A stretch of DNA of 64,000 bases from an archaeon (GCA_018670085.1 JABHRS010000032.1:1-64000), one strand, 5' to 3'. Positions 33,508 through 42,345 are shown, counted from the stretch's first letter. Translations and numbers: made by a program. The notes: a model not told the origin generated them from the letters alone.

Positions 33508-34341
33508 ATGCATATTGAAATCAATCTTAACAAATCTGTAGATGAGAACGCTGGAATCTATTATGATAAATCTAAGAAATTTAAAAAGAAGCGTGAAGGT
33601 GCAGAACTTACTGTTGCCAAGTATCAAAGAGAACTTGAATTACTAAAAAATAAAGAATCTCATTTTCAAGAGCAAGAATCTCAAAAGCAAGCAAAAAAGG
33701 AAAAGAAGAAAGCAAGTCAAAAATGGTATTCTAAATTTCACAACTTCATCAGTAGCGAGGGTTTCGTTTGTGTTGGCGGCCGTGATGCTACTCAAAATGA
33801 AATTCTAATTAAGAAACATACTGAACCAACTGATTTGGTATTACACACTGATATGGCAGGTTCACCTTTCTTTGTTATCAAAGATGCAGAAAACCAGGAT
33901 AAACAATGTACAGAACAAACAATTCAAGAAGCTGCCCAAGCAGTTGGATGTTACAGTCGTGCTTGGAAGGAAGGTCATGGAACAGCAGATGTTTTGTATG
34001 TCAAACCTGATCAAGTGAGTAAGGTTGCAAATCCAGGAGAAGTGCTTGCAAAAGGTAGTTTTATGATTCGTGGTAAGACTAATTATTTTCACCCAAATCT
34101 TGAATTTGCAGCAGGCATCATAACTGTTGATGGTGAAGTAGATATATTGATAGCTCCGGCGAAAACTGTTGAAAAACTTTGTACTGATTATGTAATCATT
34201 CTCCCAGGTAGGGATAAAAAATCTATTGTTGCAAAGAAACTTAAGAAGGAACTGAACGTGGCAGCTGACATTGATGATATTGTGGCTAAACTTCCAGCTG
34301 GCGGCGCTGAGTTAAAGAAACGCAGAAAGAAGAAAAAATGA
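33508..34341 (+). CDS. Stand-alone NFACT-R (DUF814) RNA-binding protein
   Basis: Residues 1-75 are a charged coiled coil; 75-200 are the NFACT-R domain (SSEGFVCVGGRDATQNE, DLVLHTDMAGSPFFVI). In full-length NEMF/Rqc2/RqcH an NFACT-N domain and HhH region precede this, and the protein binds the stalled large subunit with tRNA. Here NFACT-N is missing from the chain; the C-terminus is Lys/Arg-rich. It may pair with a separate NFACT-N protein. Leaderless. Confidence 0.86.
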   Translation: MHIEINLNKSVDENAGIYYDKSKKFKKKREGAELTVAKYQRELELLKNKESHFQEQESQKQAKKEKKKASQKWYSKFHNFISSEGFVCVGGRDATQNEILIKKHTEPTDLVLHTDMAGSPFFVIKDAENQDKQCTEQTIQEAAQAVGCYSRAWKEGHGTADVLYVKPDQVSKVANPGEVLAKGSFMIRGKTNYFHPNLEFAAGIITVDGEVDILIAPAKTVEKLCTDYVIILPGRDKKSIVAKKLKKELNVAADIDDIVAKLPAGGAELKKRRKKKK

Positions 34342-34380
34342 CCATAACGCTTAAAAATAGCTATTGAAATTTTATTTTCT

Positions 34381-34641
34381 ATGTCATACGATTTATTTCC
34401 TCATCCTGATATCTTCCCAGAAGCTACTTCTAATTCTGGCCGACCATATATTCGAAGGCCTGCTTATTCATCTGGCCGATCCTTTAACCGTGGATCTGCT
34501 CCTTTAAATGCAGATACTGCCGACATGATGGCTCAGTATCACAGGCCAAGCCTTGAAGATCAAACTGAAAGAAGAAATAGGTTACCTAAAACTGTAAAAG
34601 ACCTTCATGCGATTATTCATAAAACAACTGATAAACAATAA
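34381..34641 (+). CDS. Unknown small protein, 86 aa
   Basis: Pro/Arg/Ser/Tyr-rich and probably disordered (IRRPAYSSGRSFNRG), with a C-terminal helix. TATA (CTTAAAAATA) about 27 nt upstream supports it as a real leaderless gene. Unknown. Confidence 0.55.
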   Translation: MSYDLFPHPDIFPEATSNSGRPYIRRPAYSSGRSFNRGSAPLNADTADMMAQYHRPSLEDQTERRNRLPKTVKDLHAIIHKTTDKQ

Positions 34642-34695
34642 TCCTTTTTTCTAATCAAAACTTTCTTAAAGAACTCTTTGAATTACAGTTTTAGT

Positions 34696-34772
34696 GTCCC
34701 CGTAGTCTAGCATGGATAGAACGTGAGCTTGCGGAGCTTGAGACCTGGGTTCAAATCCCAGCGGGGACGCCA
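34696..34772 (+). tRNA. tRNA-Arg (GCG)
   Basis: Acceptor GTCCCCG/CGGGGAC, discriminator G, CCA encoded. D arm with AGCATGGATAGA, anticodon loop TTGCGGA (anticodon GCG), T arm CTGGG-TTCAAAT-CCCAG. A TATA-like CTTAAAGA about 26 nt before position 1 implies a leaderless or nearly leaderless transcript. No intron. Two degenerate copies follow downstream. Confidence 0.94.
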
Positions 34773-34937
34773 CTTCTCTTTTTGTGAAGTTCTATCTGGG
34801 ATTATTTTAGTATAAATTCCAATTTTTATTTATACTGTATTTGTAGTTCCAATGTATTACTTGGTGCTACTAGTGCACTCACTTAGTAGTAGTTAAGCAC
34901 AAGAAGGTTTTTAAATGGAAAGAAGTATAAGGCAAAT

Positions 34938-35453
34938 ATGTCATTAGAATCATTTATGGGTAAAGCAAAGAACTATGCTGTTGATGTTATGAGTGGGAGC
35001 ATTTACTACACTGCAACCTATGGTCTGCAAGAAATTGCTTTTGGAGCAGATTCTGAAGAACTTCTAAAAACAAGATTAATTGGTTTAGGAGTTGGAGCAG
35101 TAATAATGAGACCTGTTGGACTTGCCAGGAATTATGTGGCTGATAAGATGAACGTAACTCAGGAAAGTCTATTTTTGGATAAACTAAAAGTAAATGTGGC
35201 AGCAATTACTCCACTTCAAGCAATTGTTTATGGTGGGATGTTAGTTGCATCCACTGCATGGTCCGAATACTTAGTGATGCCTGAACCAGAAGTTGTGGAA
35301 TCAGTAGTTGATTCTATTTCAGACTTTCCTACAGCTACATGGCTTTTTGGAACTGCAGTAGGTGGTTTACATGCTTTTCCATATGGTTGGTTTAATGATA
35401 AAATACGAACTTATTTTGGAGTAAAGGCAGCAATATCATCTTCAGAATCTTAG
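34938..35453 (+). CDS. AlaE-like L-alanine exporter
   Basis: Layout and motifs match AlaE (PF06610): an N-terminal segment (DVMSGSIYYTATYG), the ELLKTRLIG...RPVGLARNYV block, ITPLQAIVYGG, and a final helix with PYGWFNDKIRTYFG. Four membrane segments. AlaE exports L-alanine in bacteria; the archaeal form is probably acquired. Flanked by tRNA-Arg and a tRNA-like remnant, consistent with transfer. Leaderless with TATA (TTTTTAAATGG). Confidence 0.72.
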   Translation: MSLESFMGKAKNYAVDVMSGSIYYTATYGLQEIAFGADSEELLKTRLIGLGVGAVIMRPVGLARNYVADKMNVTQESLFLDKLKVNVAAITPLQAIVYGGMLVASTAWSEYLVMPEPEVVESVVDSISDFPTATWLFGTAVGGLHAFPYGWFNDKIRTYFGVKAAISSSES

Positions 35454-35474
35454 GTATAGGTTAAATTAAAAAAA

Positions 35475-35523
35475 GCGTGTCCCATAGAACTTCACAAAAC
35501 GATTAAGACTCCAGCGGGGACGC
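35475..35523 (+). pseudogene. tRNA-Arg-like remnant 1
   Basis: GTGTCCC ... CCAGCGGGGACGC: the two acceptor ends and part of the T arm of tRNA-Arg around a shortened centre (ATAGAACTTCACAAAA). About 80% identical to remnant 2. The centre also resembles the reverse complement of the sequence just after tRNA-Arg. Confidence 0.6.
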
Positions 35524-35648
35524 TCCCTCTCCTTCTTACGAACATAGATCACTATAACCTGATTAATTGAATAACACGGGCCAAGCGAACCACTGAGAGT
35601 CGAAAGATCCCATCAAAATAAAAGAACATACTTTAGATAAAGTATAAA

Positions 35649-35924
35649 TTAGTCCATGGAAGCTTCTGTGTTGTATCCAATATTGCTACCGTATGGGTGT
35701 ATGCAGGTTACTGCTTGTACATCTTCATGGAAATTACTTGGTTTAACTTCGACCAATGCATAATCTTTTTTTGCAGAGAGAACAGAAAAACCATCTTCTC
35801 CAGTTTTAAATTCAACTATGTGTAAATCAATTTGATCAGCAAGGGCCTTTTCAAATACTTGCTTCATTGTATCACAATTGTTTGTTAGTTCGCCGATATC
35901 CATTATTAGTAGCAGCTGTGACAT
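35649..35924 (-). CDS. Small protein, weak similarity to AdoMet decarboxylase fold
   Basis: 91 aa. The late block KKDYALVEVKPS ... AVTC lines up with the SHISIHTWPE ... DVFTC block of SpeH-type AdoMet decarboxylases in spacing, but the catalytic Ser and His are absent, so it is not an active SpeH. I cannot exclude chance. Cytoplasmic, no partner gene. Confidence 0.5.
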   Translation of the reverse strand: MSQLLLIMDIGELTNNCDTMKQVFEKALADQIDLHIVEFKTGEDGFSVLSAKKDYALVEVKPSNFHEDVQAVTCIHPYGSNIGYNTEASMD

Positions 35925-36046
35925 TGTATATAACTATTCAGGTCAGTAATTATCTCCTTTTCTAAATAATGTCTACTACATATACTAACTGTACTCTACT
36001 TTGAAAGAAATATTTTATCTCTTTTGAAACAAGCAAAAAATAATCT

Positions 36047-36096
36047 GTGTCCCACAGAACTTCACAAAATGATTTAACATCCAGCAGGGACGCCAC
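36047..36096 (+). pseudogene. tRNA-Arg-like remnant 2
   Basis: GTGTCCC ... CCAGCAGGGACGCCA, keeping an encoded CCA. Same shortened centre as remnant 1, 572 bp away. Probably a scar of recombination at tRNA-Arg. Confidence 0.6.
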
Positions 36097-36108
36097 CTTA
36101 TTTCTCTA

Positions 36109-36612
36109 TCACTTCAACTTCTTAACTGCAATCCAAATCAAAGCAGCAAGTAACAGTCCTAAAATTACAAAGCGATATACTTCTCCAAGTTTCTCCCAAT
36201 ACTGCAATAAACTAATTAACAATATTACGATCCCAGAACTCATCATCCCAGCAGAGATTATTGGAATTGGAATAAATATTGCAGATAAAAGGATCGCAGC
36301 TCCAATTAAAAAAGAAGTCAAGAATACATTAAATCTAAATTTACTACTTTCAGTATCATAAGCTTCACTACATTCAGAATACATATCACAATACGATCCC
36401 TCTACCCAGCTGCCACCATATGTATCGCACTCTTCCAAACTATTGATCTCAATTGGAATTGCTCGTTTATCATAGCAGTGATCTTCATAAGAAGGCCCAT
36501 CGAACACCATGTAGATCCCAGTAAATACAAATGCCACAGTTACAATCATTAGTGCAATAGCCATAAACTTCTGTTTCCAATTAAAAGATGCACTCTTTTT
36601 TGTAACCATCAC
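36109..36612 (-). CDS. Membrane protein with four segments, 167 aa
   Basis: Hydrophobic helices at about 14-34, 95-112, 115-137 and 144-162. Between the first two is an extracellular loop with five cysteines (EDHCYDKRA, SYCDMYSEC), likely disulfide-bonded. This loop type is common in DPANN membrane proteins. No function known. Confidence 0.65.
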   Translation of the reverse strand: MMVTKKSASFNWKQKFMAIALMIVTVAFVFTGIYMVFDGPSYEDHCYDKRAIPIEINSLEECDTYGGSWVEGSYCDMYSECSEAYDTESSKFRFNVFLTSFLIGAAILLSAIFIPIPIISAGMMSSGIVILLISLLQYWEKLGEVYRFVILGLLLAALIWIAVKKLK

Positions 36613-36724
36613 TAGTCTATATCTCTTGATTATTTATATCTTCTGATTTACAATTCTCAGATAAATAATTTTGTTCATTGAATGTATCCAAACACTTAAA
36701 ACTCAAAAAATAAAGAGAAAAAAC

Positions 36725-37072
36725 ATGATCCACAAAATGAAATTATTTGGAACTTCTTTTGACAAAATAAAAAACAACAGCAAAGACATTGAGGTCCGTC
36801 TCTATGATGAAAAGCGAAAAACTATTCATGTTGGAGACAAAATAATTTTTTACAAACTTCCAGAAAATAATGAAACTATCACAACCGAAGTTACTGGGCT
36901 CTCAATTTTTTCAAACTTTAATGACTTATTATCTAATTTCGACTGCTCCAGATTTGGTCATCACAACTTAAGCAAAGAAGAACAATTAGCAAATATCAAA
37001 AAAATTTACTCCAAAGAGCAAGAAAAAGAACATGGTGTCATCGGTATCCATCTTAAATTAAACTTCAAATAA
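36725..37072 (+). CDS. ASCH-domain protein, 115 aa
   Basis: The core matches ASCH proteins: IEVRLYDEKRKTIHVGDKIIFY at residues 20-40 (in two parts), then the FNDLLSN helix and YSKEQEKEHGVIGIHLK end. ASCH domains bind RNA or hydrolyse modified nucleosides in known members. The ATG at 36725 is preferred to 36671, which would add an unrelated lead. Confidence 0.78.
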   Translation: MIHKMKLFGTSFDKIKNNSKDIEVRLYDEKRKTIHVGDKIIFYKLPENNETITTEVTGLSIFSNFNDLLSNFDCSRFGHHNLSKEEQLANIKKIYSKEQEKEHGVIGIHLKLNFK

Positions 37073-37077
37073 CATTT

Positions 37078-37605
37078 TTATTTCGCAGCCAATTGATAAA
37101 ATTTAGCAATCCTCTCAGCTCCTCCAAACTGTTCGAAATATTCTACGGTTCCACTTGCAGCGTACTCCCTCCAAGTTTCATCTCCATTCAAGATCATATT
37201 ACGCAAACGAGTTGCTGAAATGTCAACTAAATCACCAGAAATAACTTCCTCTGGTTTCTGAGTTTCATAGCCTCGAGAACTAAATGCTTGAGCAACCCAA
37301 GGATTCCCACTTAAGATGGTGGTGTCCTGATCAACTTCTGCAACATTTTGAATGTAGTTTACCCAAGATTTGTCATCGTGAAAATCAGGGATTTGTACAA
37401 AACGATAATTTGAAATCCCTTTGTCAGAAAGAGATTTCTCAAGCATCATTTCACGTTCGTTTGCAGTGTATGGGTTACGTGCATCAATTACATTAGCGCT
37501 ACCAACGCCAATTACGACTTCGTCAGCTTCCATACAAGCAGCTTCAAGCATACTGATGTGTCCTTTGTGTGGTGGTTGTGTCCGAGCAGCTACGAAGTAT
37601 TTCAT
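37078..37605 (-). CDS. nadM: Nicotinamide-nucleotide adenylyltransferase (NadM)
   Basis: Archaeal-type NMN adenylyltransferase making NAD+ from NMN and ATP. Has the HxGH-type nucleotide-binding motif PPHKGH near the N-terminus, the NPYTANERE block and the ISATRLR motif near residue 135. 175 aa as in other archaea. Its ATG overlaps the stop of the upstream 165-aa gene as ATGA. Confidence 0.92.
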   Translation of the reverse strand: MKYFVAARTQPPHKGHISMLEAACMEADEVVIGVGSANVIDARNPYTANEREMMLEKSLSDKGISNYRFVQIPDFHDDKSWVNYIQNVAEVDQDTTILSGNPWVAQAFSSRGYETQKPEEVISGDLVDISATRLRNMILNGDETWREYAASGTVEYFEQFGGAERIAKFYQLAAK

Positions 37606-38096
37606 CCGATCACCCCATATCTGCTAGTTACAATGTCTCCTTTTTCAAATTGCAACTCATCAAAGTTATAATCTAATGATGACTCTAATGCACGGTATCC
37701 TTTTCGAACCGCAAAATATAATGGATACATTACAGGTTCGGTGTGAATTGCCCAAAGAACTGGTGCATACTCAGGGTAACCAGCAGCTGTTAGAATAGCT
37801 GGTGCCACAACATCTTCAGTAAGTTCTAAAGCAACAGCGTAGGCTGCAAAGTAAGGTCCTTCTTTTAGTGCTTCCTGGTATACTTTTTTACAAAATCCTA
37901 CTGGGTCTTTTGCAAGGTCCAATAGTTCGTGTCCTTTTTCAGAAATTCCATGCGCGAGTTTTTGTGATAATGTGTAAAGATCATTTTCACTAAAATATTC
38001 TGCATTGAATTCAGCATCAGTTGCGTTTGCAGCTAGTGCCTCACCAAAAAATTCTTCCTCAATTGCCTCTTCCAGTAATTTTTGTTTATTTATCAT
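37602..38096 (-). CDS. Unknown protein co-translated with NadM, 164 aa
   Basis: The ATG at 38096 has an AAGGAG site. Acidic N-terminus, then two amphipathic/hydrophobic segments (AYAVALELTEDVVAPAIL, LYFAVRKGYRAL) suggesting membrane contact. Overlaps nadM by 4 bp, so it may work with NAD synthesis; no domain is recognised. Confidence 0.6.
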   Translation of the reverse strand: MINKQKLLEEAIEEEFFGEALAANATDAEFNAEYFSENDLYTLSQKLAHGISEKGHELLDLAKDPVGFCKKVYQEALKEGPYFAAYAVALELTEDVVAPAILTAAGYPEYAPVLWAIHTEPVMYPLYFAVRKGYRALESSLDYNFDELQFEKGDIVTSRYGVIG

Positions 38097-38224
38097 TTTT
38101 TTCTCCTTTCTCATTTGATATCTATAGTAAGGAGTTGTATTTTACTTGATTATTTTTGACAAAAAAGTAGGCACAGTGTTGTATTTTCAGATAATTTTAT
38201 ATAGAAAAGCTGATTTTACACCTT

Positions 38225-39082
38225 GTGGCACTCACAAAAGAAATTGAAGAACAGATCAAATCATTTGTCTATTTGAAACCTAGAACTGTGAATGAAATCT
38301 CTCAAATAATTAACAAAAACTGGCGTACTGCTCTTAGGTATGTTGAGCAGATTATGTTAAAAACTGGGACAATCAAAACCAGGACTTTCAGGGAAGGTAC
38401 TAGGGGTGCACTCAGGTTGGTCTATTGGAACAGTGCTGAGAAAATATATGCAACAGATGTTCAAGAAACACTTTTCAAAAAAATGGAACTTGGAGTACAA
38501 AAGTCAGATTTTTCTCCGTTTGAAATATTTCAATATATTGATCCAGAACAAAGGCATGCTTATTATGAGAATATTGAAAATGAAGATAAGTATGACTATG
38601 ATATTAAAAATTTGCTTCCATTTTTTGAATCAACAAAAGAGGAGTTAGTTATTTTCGCAGGTAACTTGGCTTTTATTCATTTAAAACATCAGAAGAAAAC
38701 TGTACTCTCATATTTTGCTGCTTGTATTAAACGAGGAATAACAATCAAGATTATTTCTAACATCAATTTTACTGACTTGCAAAATGTGCAGCAAATACTT
38801 CAACTTAACGCTGGTTTGGCAACACCTCTTTTGCAACTTCGTCATGCTGTAACTCCGCTCCGTGCTTATATTTTTGATACTAGTGTTGCAAGGTTCGGTG
38901 AGATTGCCAATAGTCAAGGAAAGCCAGGTCAACGTGCTGGTAAGACTGCAATTTATTATGAGCTTAAAGAAAAGTCTTGGTTGGAGTGGATACAAAAGTT
39001 GTTTTGGAAGAAGTTCCAGGAAGCTATTCCTGCAAAGAAGCGAGTTGATAATTTAATGGTAATAACTAAGAAAAGAAACTAA
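38225..39082 (+). CDS. Winged-helix regulator with PLD-like/TrmB-type C-terminal domain
   Basis: Residues 1-60 form a winged HTH (TVNEISQIINKNWRTALRYVEQI). The C-terminal part (LVIFAGNLAFIHLKHQKK, KRGITIKIISNINF) resembles the phospholipase-D-like effector domain of TrmB-type regulators. Starts with GTG placed 26 nt after TATA (TTTTATATA), so leaderless. Targets unknown. Confidence 0.72.
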   Translation: MALTKEIEEQIKSFVYLKPRTVNEISQIINKNWRTALRYVEQIMLKTGTIKTRTFREGTRGALRLVYWNSAEKIYATDVQETLFKKMELGVQKSDFSPFEIFQYIDPEQRHAYYENIENEDKYDYDIKNLLPFFESTKEELVIFAGNLAFIHLKHQKKTVLSYFAACIKRGITIKIISNINFTDLQNVQQILQLNAGLATPLLQLRHAVTPLRAYIFDTSVARFGEIANSQGKPGQRAGKTAIYYELKEKSWLEWIQKLFWKKFQEAIPAKKRVDNLMVITKKRN

Positions 39083-39104
39083 TGCAAAAAAAATAAAACT
39101 ATTC

Positions 39105-39869
39105 TCACTCTCTATACTTCAAATTAATCTCACAGCCAGCAGAATATATTCGAAGCACTTTTTCTAATGGTTCAGTTACTCCAACTGGTAATAATTTAAA
39201 TGATCCTTTTCTTATATAGTCAGTGCCTTCTTTTTCAAATCCGCTGTAATCAATTTTGCAAGTTGGCGATGCTGTAATATGTGCTCTTACACCAACTAAT
39301 ACTAAATCAATTGATGTAGACTCCAATCTTAAAATCATATTTTTTCCAATCACTCCTTCGATCCCACTGTCTCGCGCCTGAATCTCTATCAGTCTTGGAT
39401 CATCTGCAGGAACTCCTAAATATAATCCATATCTATTTTCTACTCCTTTCACCTTAACTTTGACATTCCTTTTCTCAACTGGATTTTCAGTTTTATTCAA
39501 ATAGATTTTTTGATGCCGTGCATTCACAATAAAATCTGGCATATATGTTCCTGCATTTTCTATTGGTTTAATTGTTAAGACTGGGTTTGCTTCTTCTCGT
39601 CGAATTTCTGCCATTGCGGATGCCATTGCAAGATCTAACCAACCTGGGACCATCTCTGGGATTACAGTTGTACGGTCATACTTTGCTCGTTTCGCTGGGT
39701 CTTCTAGTGTTTCATATGCTTCTCTAATCTCTCTGAATCTTCTTGCAGCAACTGTGTCATCTGGACGAACATCGGGGTGAACTTCTCTTGCAAGTTTACG
39801 AAACGCTTTTTTAACCTCAGTTAGACTTGCATCTCTTGGAATTCCTAATGTATTGTATAAATCGTTCAT
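39105..39869 (-). CDS. J-domain protein, 254 aa
   Basis: N-terminal J domain (about residues 1-65) with the HPD motif in REVHPDVRP, which would stimulate an Hsp70. The zinc-finger and Gly/Phe regions of DnaJ are absent; the 180-residue C-terminus is beta-rich and not recognised. The ATG at 39869 lies 26 nt after a TATA (CTTTTAACT), so it is preferred to 39875. Likely a specialised co-chaperone for the DnaK encoded at 43100. Confidence 0.85.
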   Translation of the reverse strand: MNDLYNTLGIPRDASLTEVKKAFRKLAREVHPDVRPDDTVAARRFREIREAYETLEDPAKRAKYDRTTVIPEMVPGWLDLAMASAMAEIRREEANPVLTIKPIENAGTYMPDFIVNARHQKIYLNKTENPVEKRNVKVKVKGVENRYGLYLGVPADDPRLIEIQARDSGIEGVIGKNMILRLESTSIDLVLVGVRAHITASPTCKIDYSGFEKEGTDYIRKGSFKLLPVGVTEPLEKVLRIYSAGCEINLKYRE

Positions 39870-39919
39870 AGTCATTCAGAATTATCTTCAGTTAAAAGTC
39901 TACTTAAGAAAAAAGGCGC

Positions 39920-40040
39920 CTTTGACAACCAAGTAGCTGAAAATTTATTTATTCCTCTCCCAGGCTGTAACGCACGCAATGTGCTAGGCAAGATAAAGGT
40001 CTAGTGGTCTCAAGGACCTAAGCTATGTCAGTTGCCAAAG
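39920..40040 (+). ncRNA. Candidate multibranched structured RNA
   Basis: Closing stem CTTTGaCAAC (39920-39929) with GTTGcCAAAG (40031-40040); inner stem TAGCT/AGCTA (39934-39938 with 40021-40025); two inner hairpins GCAC/GTGC (39972-39984) and AGGTC/GACCT (39997-40019). A TATA-like TTAAAAG lies about 26 nt before the closing stem. No long ORF. Not matched to a known family, and orientation is inferred from the TATA box. Confidence 0.45.
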
Positions 40041-40182
40041 ACATTGTTTCAATAAGCATTCGGCTTCTTAAAGTTTTTGTTTACTTTAATTCAAACTCAC
40101 TATTTTTTGAACCCACACATTGGAACATATTCAGTAACATTTATATACCCAAAAGAGAGTATTCTGTCATAGAGGTGATATG

Positions 40183-40626
40183 ATGGCTCCACGAAAAAAA
40201 TCTTCAACTAAGCGATCAACAAAAAAACGTTCAACAAAATCTGCTACTCCAAGACTTGCTTCAAGTTTATTAGCTAAAGAGAAAAAGGAATTGCATAAAA
40301 TTGCACATTACTGTTTCTTTATTGGATTATTAATTGCAATCATAGCTGGTTTGCCATGGTTCTACAGTTCAGTTAACGCTGTTGCTTTAATGAGTACACT
40401 AGTGTTCTTAGGATTCATTGTTGGGTTATTCAACTTAACTGCCAAAGATACAATGCCATTTTTAACAGCATCAATTGCTTTAATGTTAGCAGGTATTGTT
40501 AACTTGAGTTTAATCCCATTAATCGGAGACACTCTAAGAGCAATGTTAAGTAACATTGTAGTCTTTGTTGTACCTGGTGCAATCATTCTTGGAATGAAAA
40601 CCATCTGGCATATGGCAGCTGAATAA
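40183..40626 (+). CDS. Four-span membrane protein with basic N-terminus, 147 aa
   Basis: Residues 2-35 are Lys/Arg/Ser/Thr-rich (KKSSTKRSTKKRSTKS) and probably bind nucleic acid or lipid heads in the cytoplasm. Four hydrophobic helices follow. A GAGGTGAT site favours the second of two adjacent ATGs. TATA (TTTATATAC) about 30 nt further upstream. Function unknown. Confidence 0.68.
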   Translation: MAPRKKSSTKRSTKKRSTKSATPRLASSLLAKEKKELHKIAHYCFFIGLLIAIIAGLPWFYSSVNAVALMSTLVFLGFIVGLFNLTAKDTMPFLTASIALMLAGIVNLSLIPLIGDTLRAMLSNIVVFVVPGAIILGMKTIWHMAAE

Positions 40627-40768
40627 ACAAACTTTTTTTCTTTAATTTCTTTTTTATTTCATTAAAATTTCTTCTAATTTCTGTCGTTTCTCCTCTACAA
40701 CAGATTCTTATCCTACTTCAATATTCAATAAACTTTATATACCTGAACCTCTACAAAGTTATTGAGAG

Positions 40769-40891
40769 GTGGTTGAAATTATAAAATCTAGTTTTAGCTG
40801 TACTGCTTGTAAATTCGGCTTCATTGCCCACATGTTTACTGGCGTAAAAAATGTATATTGTCCTAAGTGCCGACATAAGTCAGCTGTTTAG
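40769..40891 (+). CDS. 40-aa zinc-ribbon protein
   Basis: Short gene starting with GTG, about 30 nt after TATA (CTTTATATAC). CTAC near residue 11 and CPKC near 31 form a zinc ribbon. The in-frame TGA just upstream excludes a longer protein. Followed within 4 bp by a two-hairpin element, as are dnaK and P1. Function unknown. Confidence 0.6.
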   Translation: MVEIIKSSFSCTACKFGFIAHMFTGVKNVYCPKCRHKSAV

Positions 40892-40894
40892 GAT

Positions 40895-40938
40895 CCCCTT
40901 TGGGGTACCAAAAATAATCTTATTTTTGAGTATTTTTT
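40895..40938 (+). repeat. Two-hairpin element, copy D
   Basis: CCCC-TTT-GGGG hairpin, then TAC/GTA closing AAAAATA/TATTTTT, then T-run. TAC/GTA here versus TGC/GCA in copies B, C and E is a compensatory change. Lies directly downstream of the 40-aa gene. Confidence 0.7.
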
Positions 40939-41003
40939 CTTTTTCTTTGTTATAGATAATTAATTCAACAACTTTTTTATACTCTAACTACCAAATAACT
41001 TCT

Positions 41004-41912
41004 ATGCACAAAGATTCCAAAGCACAAGATCCAATTATAACTATTGAATCAAGCAAAGCACAACGTAAACCATTCTCAATTTTTTTAAGGGGTCTTGCAA
41101 TGGGTGCAATCGATATAGTCCCTGGTATTTCTGGTGGAACTATTGCATTCATTACTGGAATTTATCCAAGGCTTGTAAAATCAATTGATCAAGTCAGAGT
41201 TGAATCAATTAACATCATCAAACATCCAACACAAATAATCCAATCAATAAAAAAAACTGATTACAAATTCTTGCTCCCACTAGCAGCTGGTATTGCAATT
41301 GCTATCTTTCTCATGTCTGGTTTGATGACTTACATCATCGAAACATATCCTGCTAACACTTTCGCATTTTTCGCAGGACTCATCTTAGCATCTGCTTACT
41401 TAATGAACAAATCTTTAGAAAAAATCAACCAAAAAAATGCAGCTGCACTAATTGTTGGGATCGTTTTCGCATACCTTATTAGTGGACTCACAGCAACCAC
41501 TATTCCAAGCACTTTACCAATTATTTTCATCAGTGGAGCTATCGCAATTTGCGCTATGCTACTTCCAGGCATCTCTGGTGCATTTTTACTTGTACTCTTT
41601 GGACAATACCAAACAGTCGTTTCTGCAATTCACAACCGAACTTTCACAATCATTGCAACATTTGGACTAGGAGCTATTCTAGGTCTTGCAATCTTCAGCA
41701 AAATTGTCAACTTCCTTTTAACTAAACACAAACAAATCACTCTCTACACTTTAACTGGAATTATGCTTGGTGCTTTAAGAGTTCCATATTTAGAAATTGC
41801 AAACAACGGTGGATTTCAAAATCCAATTTATCTTGTCTATTTCATAATCTTAGGAGTTGGAATTGTGTATGGAGTAAATCTTTTAGCGTATTTATTCAGC
41901 AAGAAAAAATAA
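41004..41912 (+). CDS. DUF368 polyprenyl-phosphate transporter (PopT-like)
   Basis: The family signature RGLAMGAIDIVPGISGGTIAFITGIY stands near residue 28 (read here in parts: VPGISGGT), and a second repeat LLPGISGAFLLVLFGQY near residue 185. About ten hydrophobic helices, 302 aa. Bacterial members flip undecaprenyl phosphate back across the membrane; in archaea dolichol phosphate is the natural counterpart. Leaderless with TATA (TTTTTTATAC). Confidence 0.9.
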   Translation: MHKDSKAQDPIITIESSKAQRKPFSIFLRGLAMGAIDIVPGISGGTIAFITGIYPRLVKSIDQVRVESINIIKHPTQIIQSIKKTDYKFLLPLAAGIAIAIFLMSGLMTYIIETYPANTFAFFAGLILASAYLMNKSLEKINQKNAAALIVGIVFAYLISGLTATTIPSTLPIIFISGAIAICAMLLPGISGAFLLVLFGQYQTVVSAIHNRTFTIIATFGLGAILGLAIFSKIVNFLLTKHKQITLYTLTGIMLGALRVPYLEIANNGGFQNPIYLVYFIILGVGIVYGVNLLAYLFSKKK

Positions 41913-41926
41913 AATAATTTTCAACA

Positions 41927-42322
41927 CTATCCTAACTTCTTATCTACTTCTCGCGCAATATCAAGCATCGAATCAATTGTTGCTGCAACATCGCGTTTAA
42001 TAAATTTCAGAACACCTTCTAAACTATTTTCACGTAAGATGTATCCACCTTTTTCTCTCAAAACAAGCCCAGTTCCCCGTAAAAAGTCTAGGTGATGTAC
42101 TACTGTCCCACGTGATAATCCAAGTGATTCTGCGATGTAATCTGAAGAAATTATCTGTGCCTTGCGTGCATGTTTCAACAGTACTATAAAAATTCGAAAG
42201 CAACTTTGGTTTTTATCACGCGCATTAAACAAACCTAAACTATTTCCAATCCACTGTAATTTATCATTAATATTGGAGTCAGAACTTTTCCGAACGTGAA
42301 TTATTGTTATTTTTTGTACCAT
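41927..42322 (-). CDS. Winged-helix regulator of the heat-shock locus
   Basis: Residues 45-100 are a winged helix-turn-helix (YIAESLGLSRGTVVHHLDFLRGTGLV). 131 aa. Divergent from grpE-dnaK, with a 17-bp palindrome at the transcription start on both sides, 15/17 bases the same. This arrangement strongly suggests an autoregulated repressor of the chaperone operon, the role HrcA has in bacteria and Phr in Pyrococcus, although the protein is not HrcA. Confidence 0.8.
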   Translation of the reverse strand: MVQKITIIHVRKSSDSNINDKLQWIGNSLGLFNARDKNQSCFRIFIVLLKHARKAQIISSDYIAESLGLSRGTVVHHLDFLRGTGLVLREKGGYILRENSLEGVLKFIKRDVAATIDSMLDIAREVDKKLG

Positions 42323-42328
42323 TATCTT

Positions 42329-42345
42329 GTTGACCTTACATCAAC
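42329..42345 (-). promoter_or_regulatory. Heat-shock operator 1
   Basis: On the minus strand GTTGATGTAAGGTCAAC. TATA (CATTTAAATAG, 42360-42370) is about 26 nt upstream, so the operator overlaps the transcription start of the regulator gene. Confidence 0.78.

Noticed and set aside
35649-35924. Active S-adenosylmethionine decarboxylase.
   Set aside because: The catalytic Ser and His of the SpeH block are missing; only weak pattern similarity remains.
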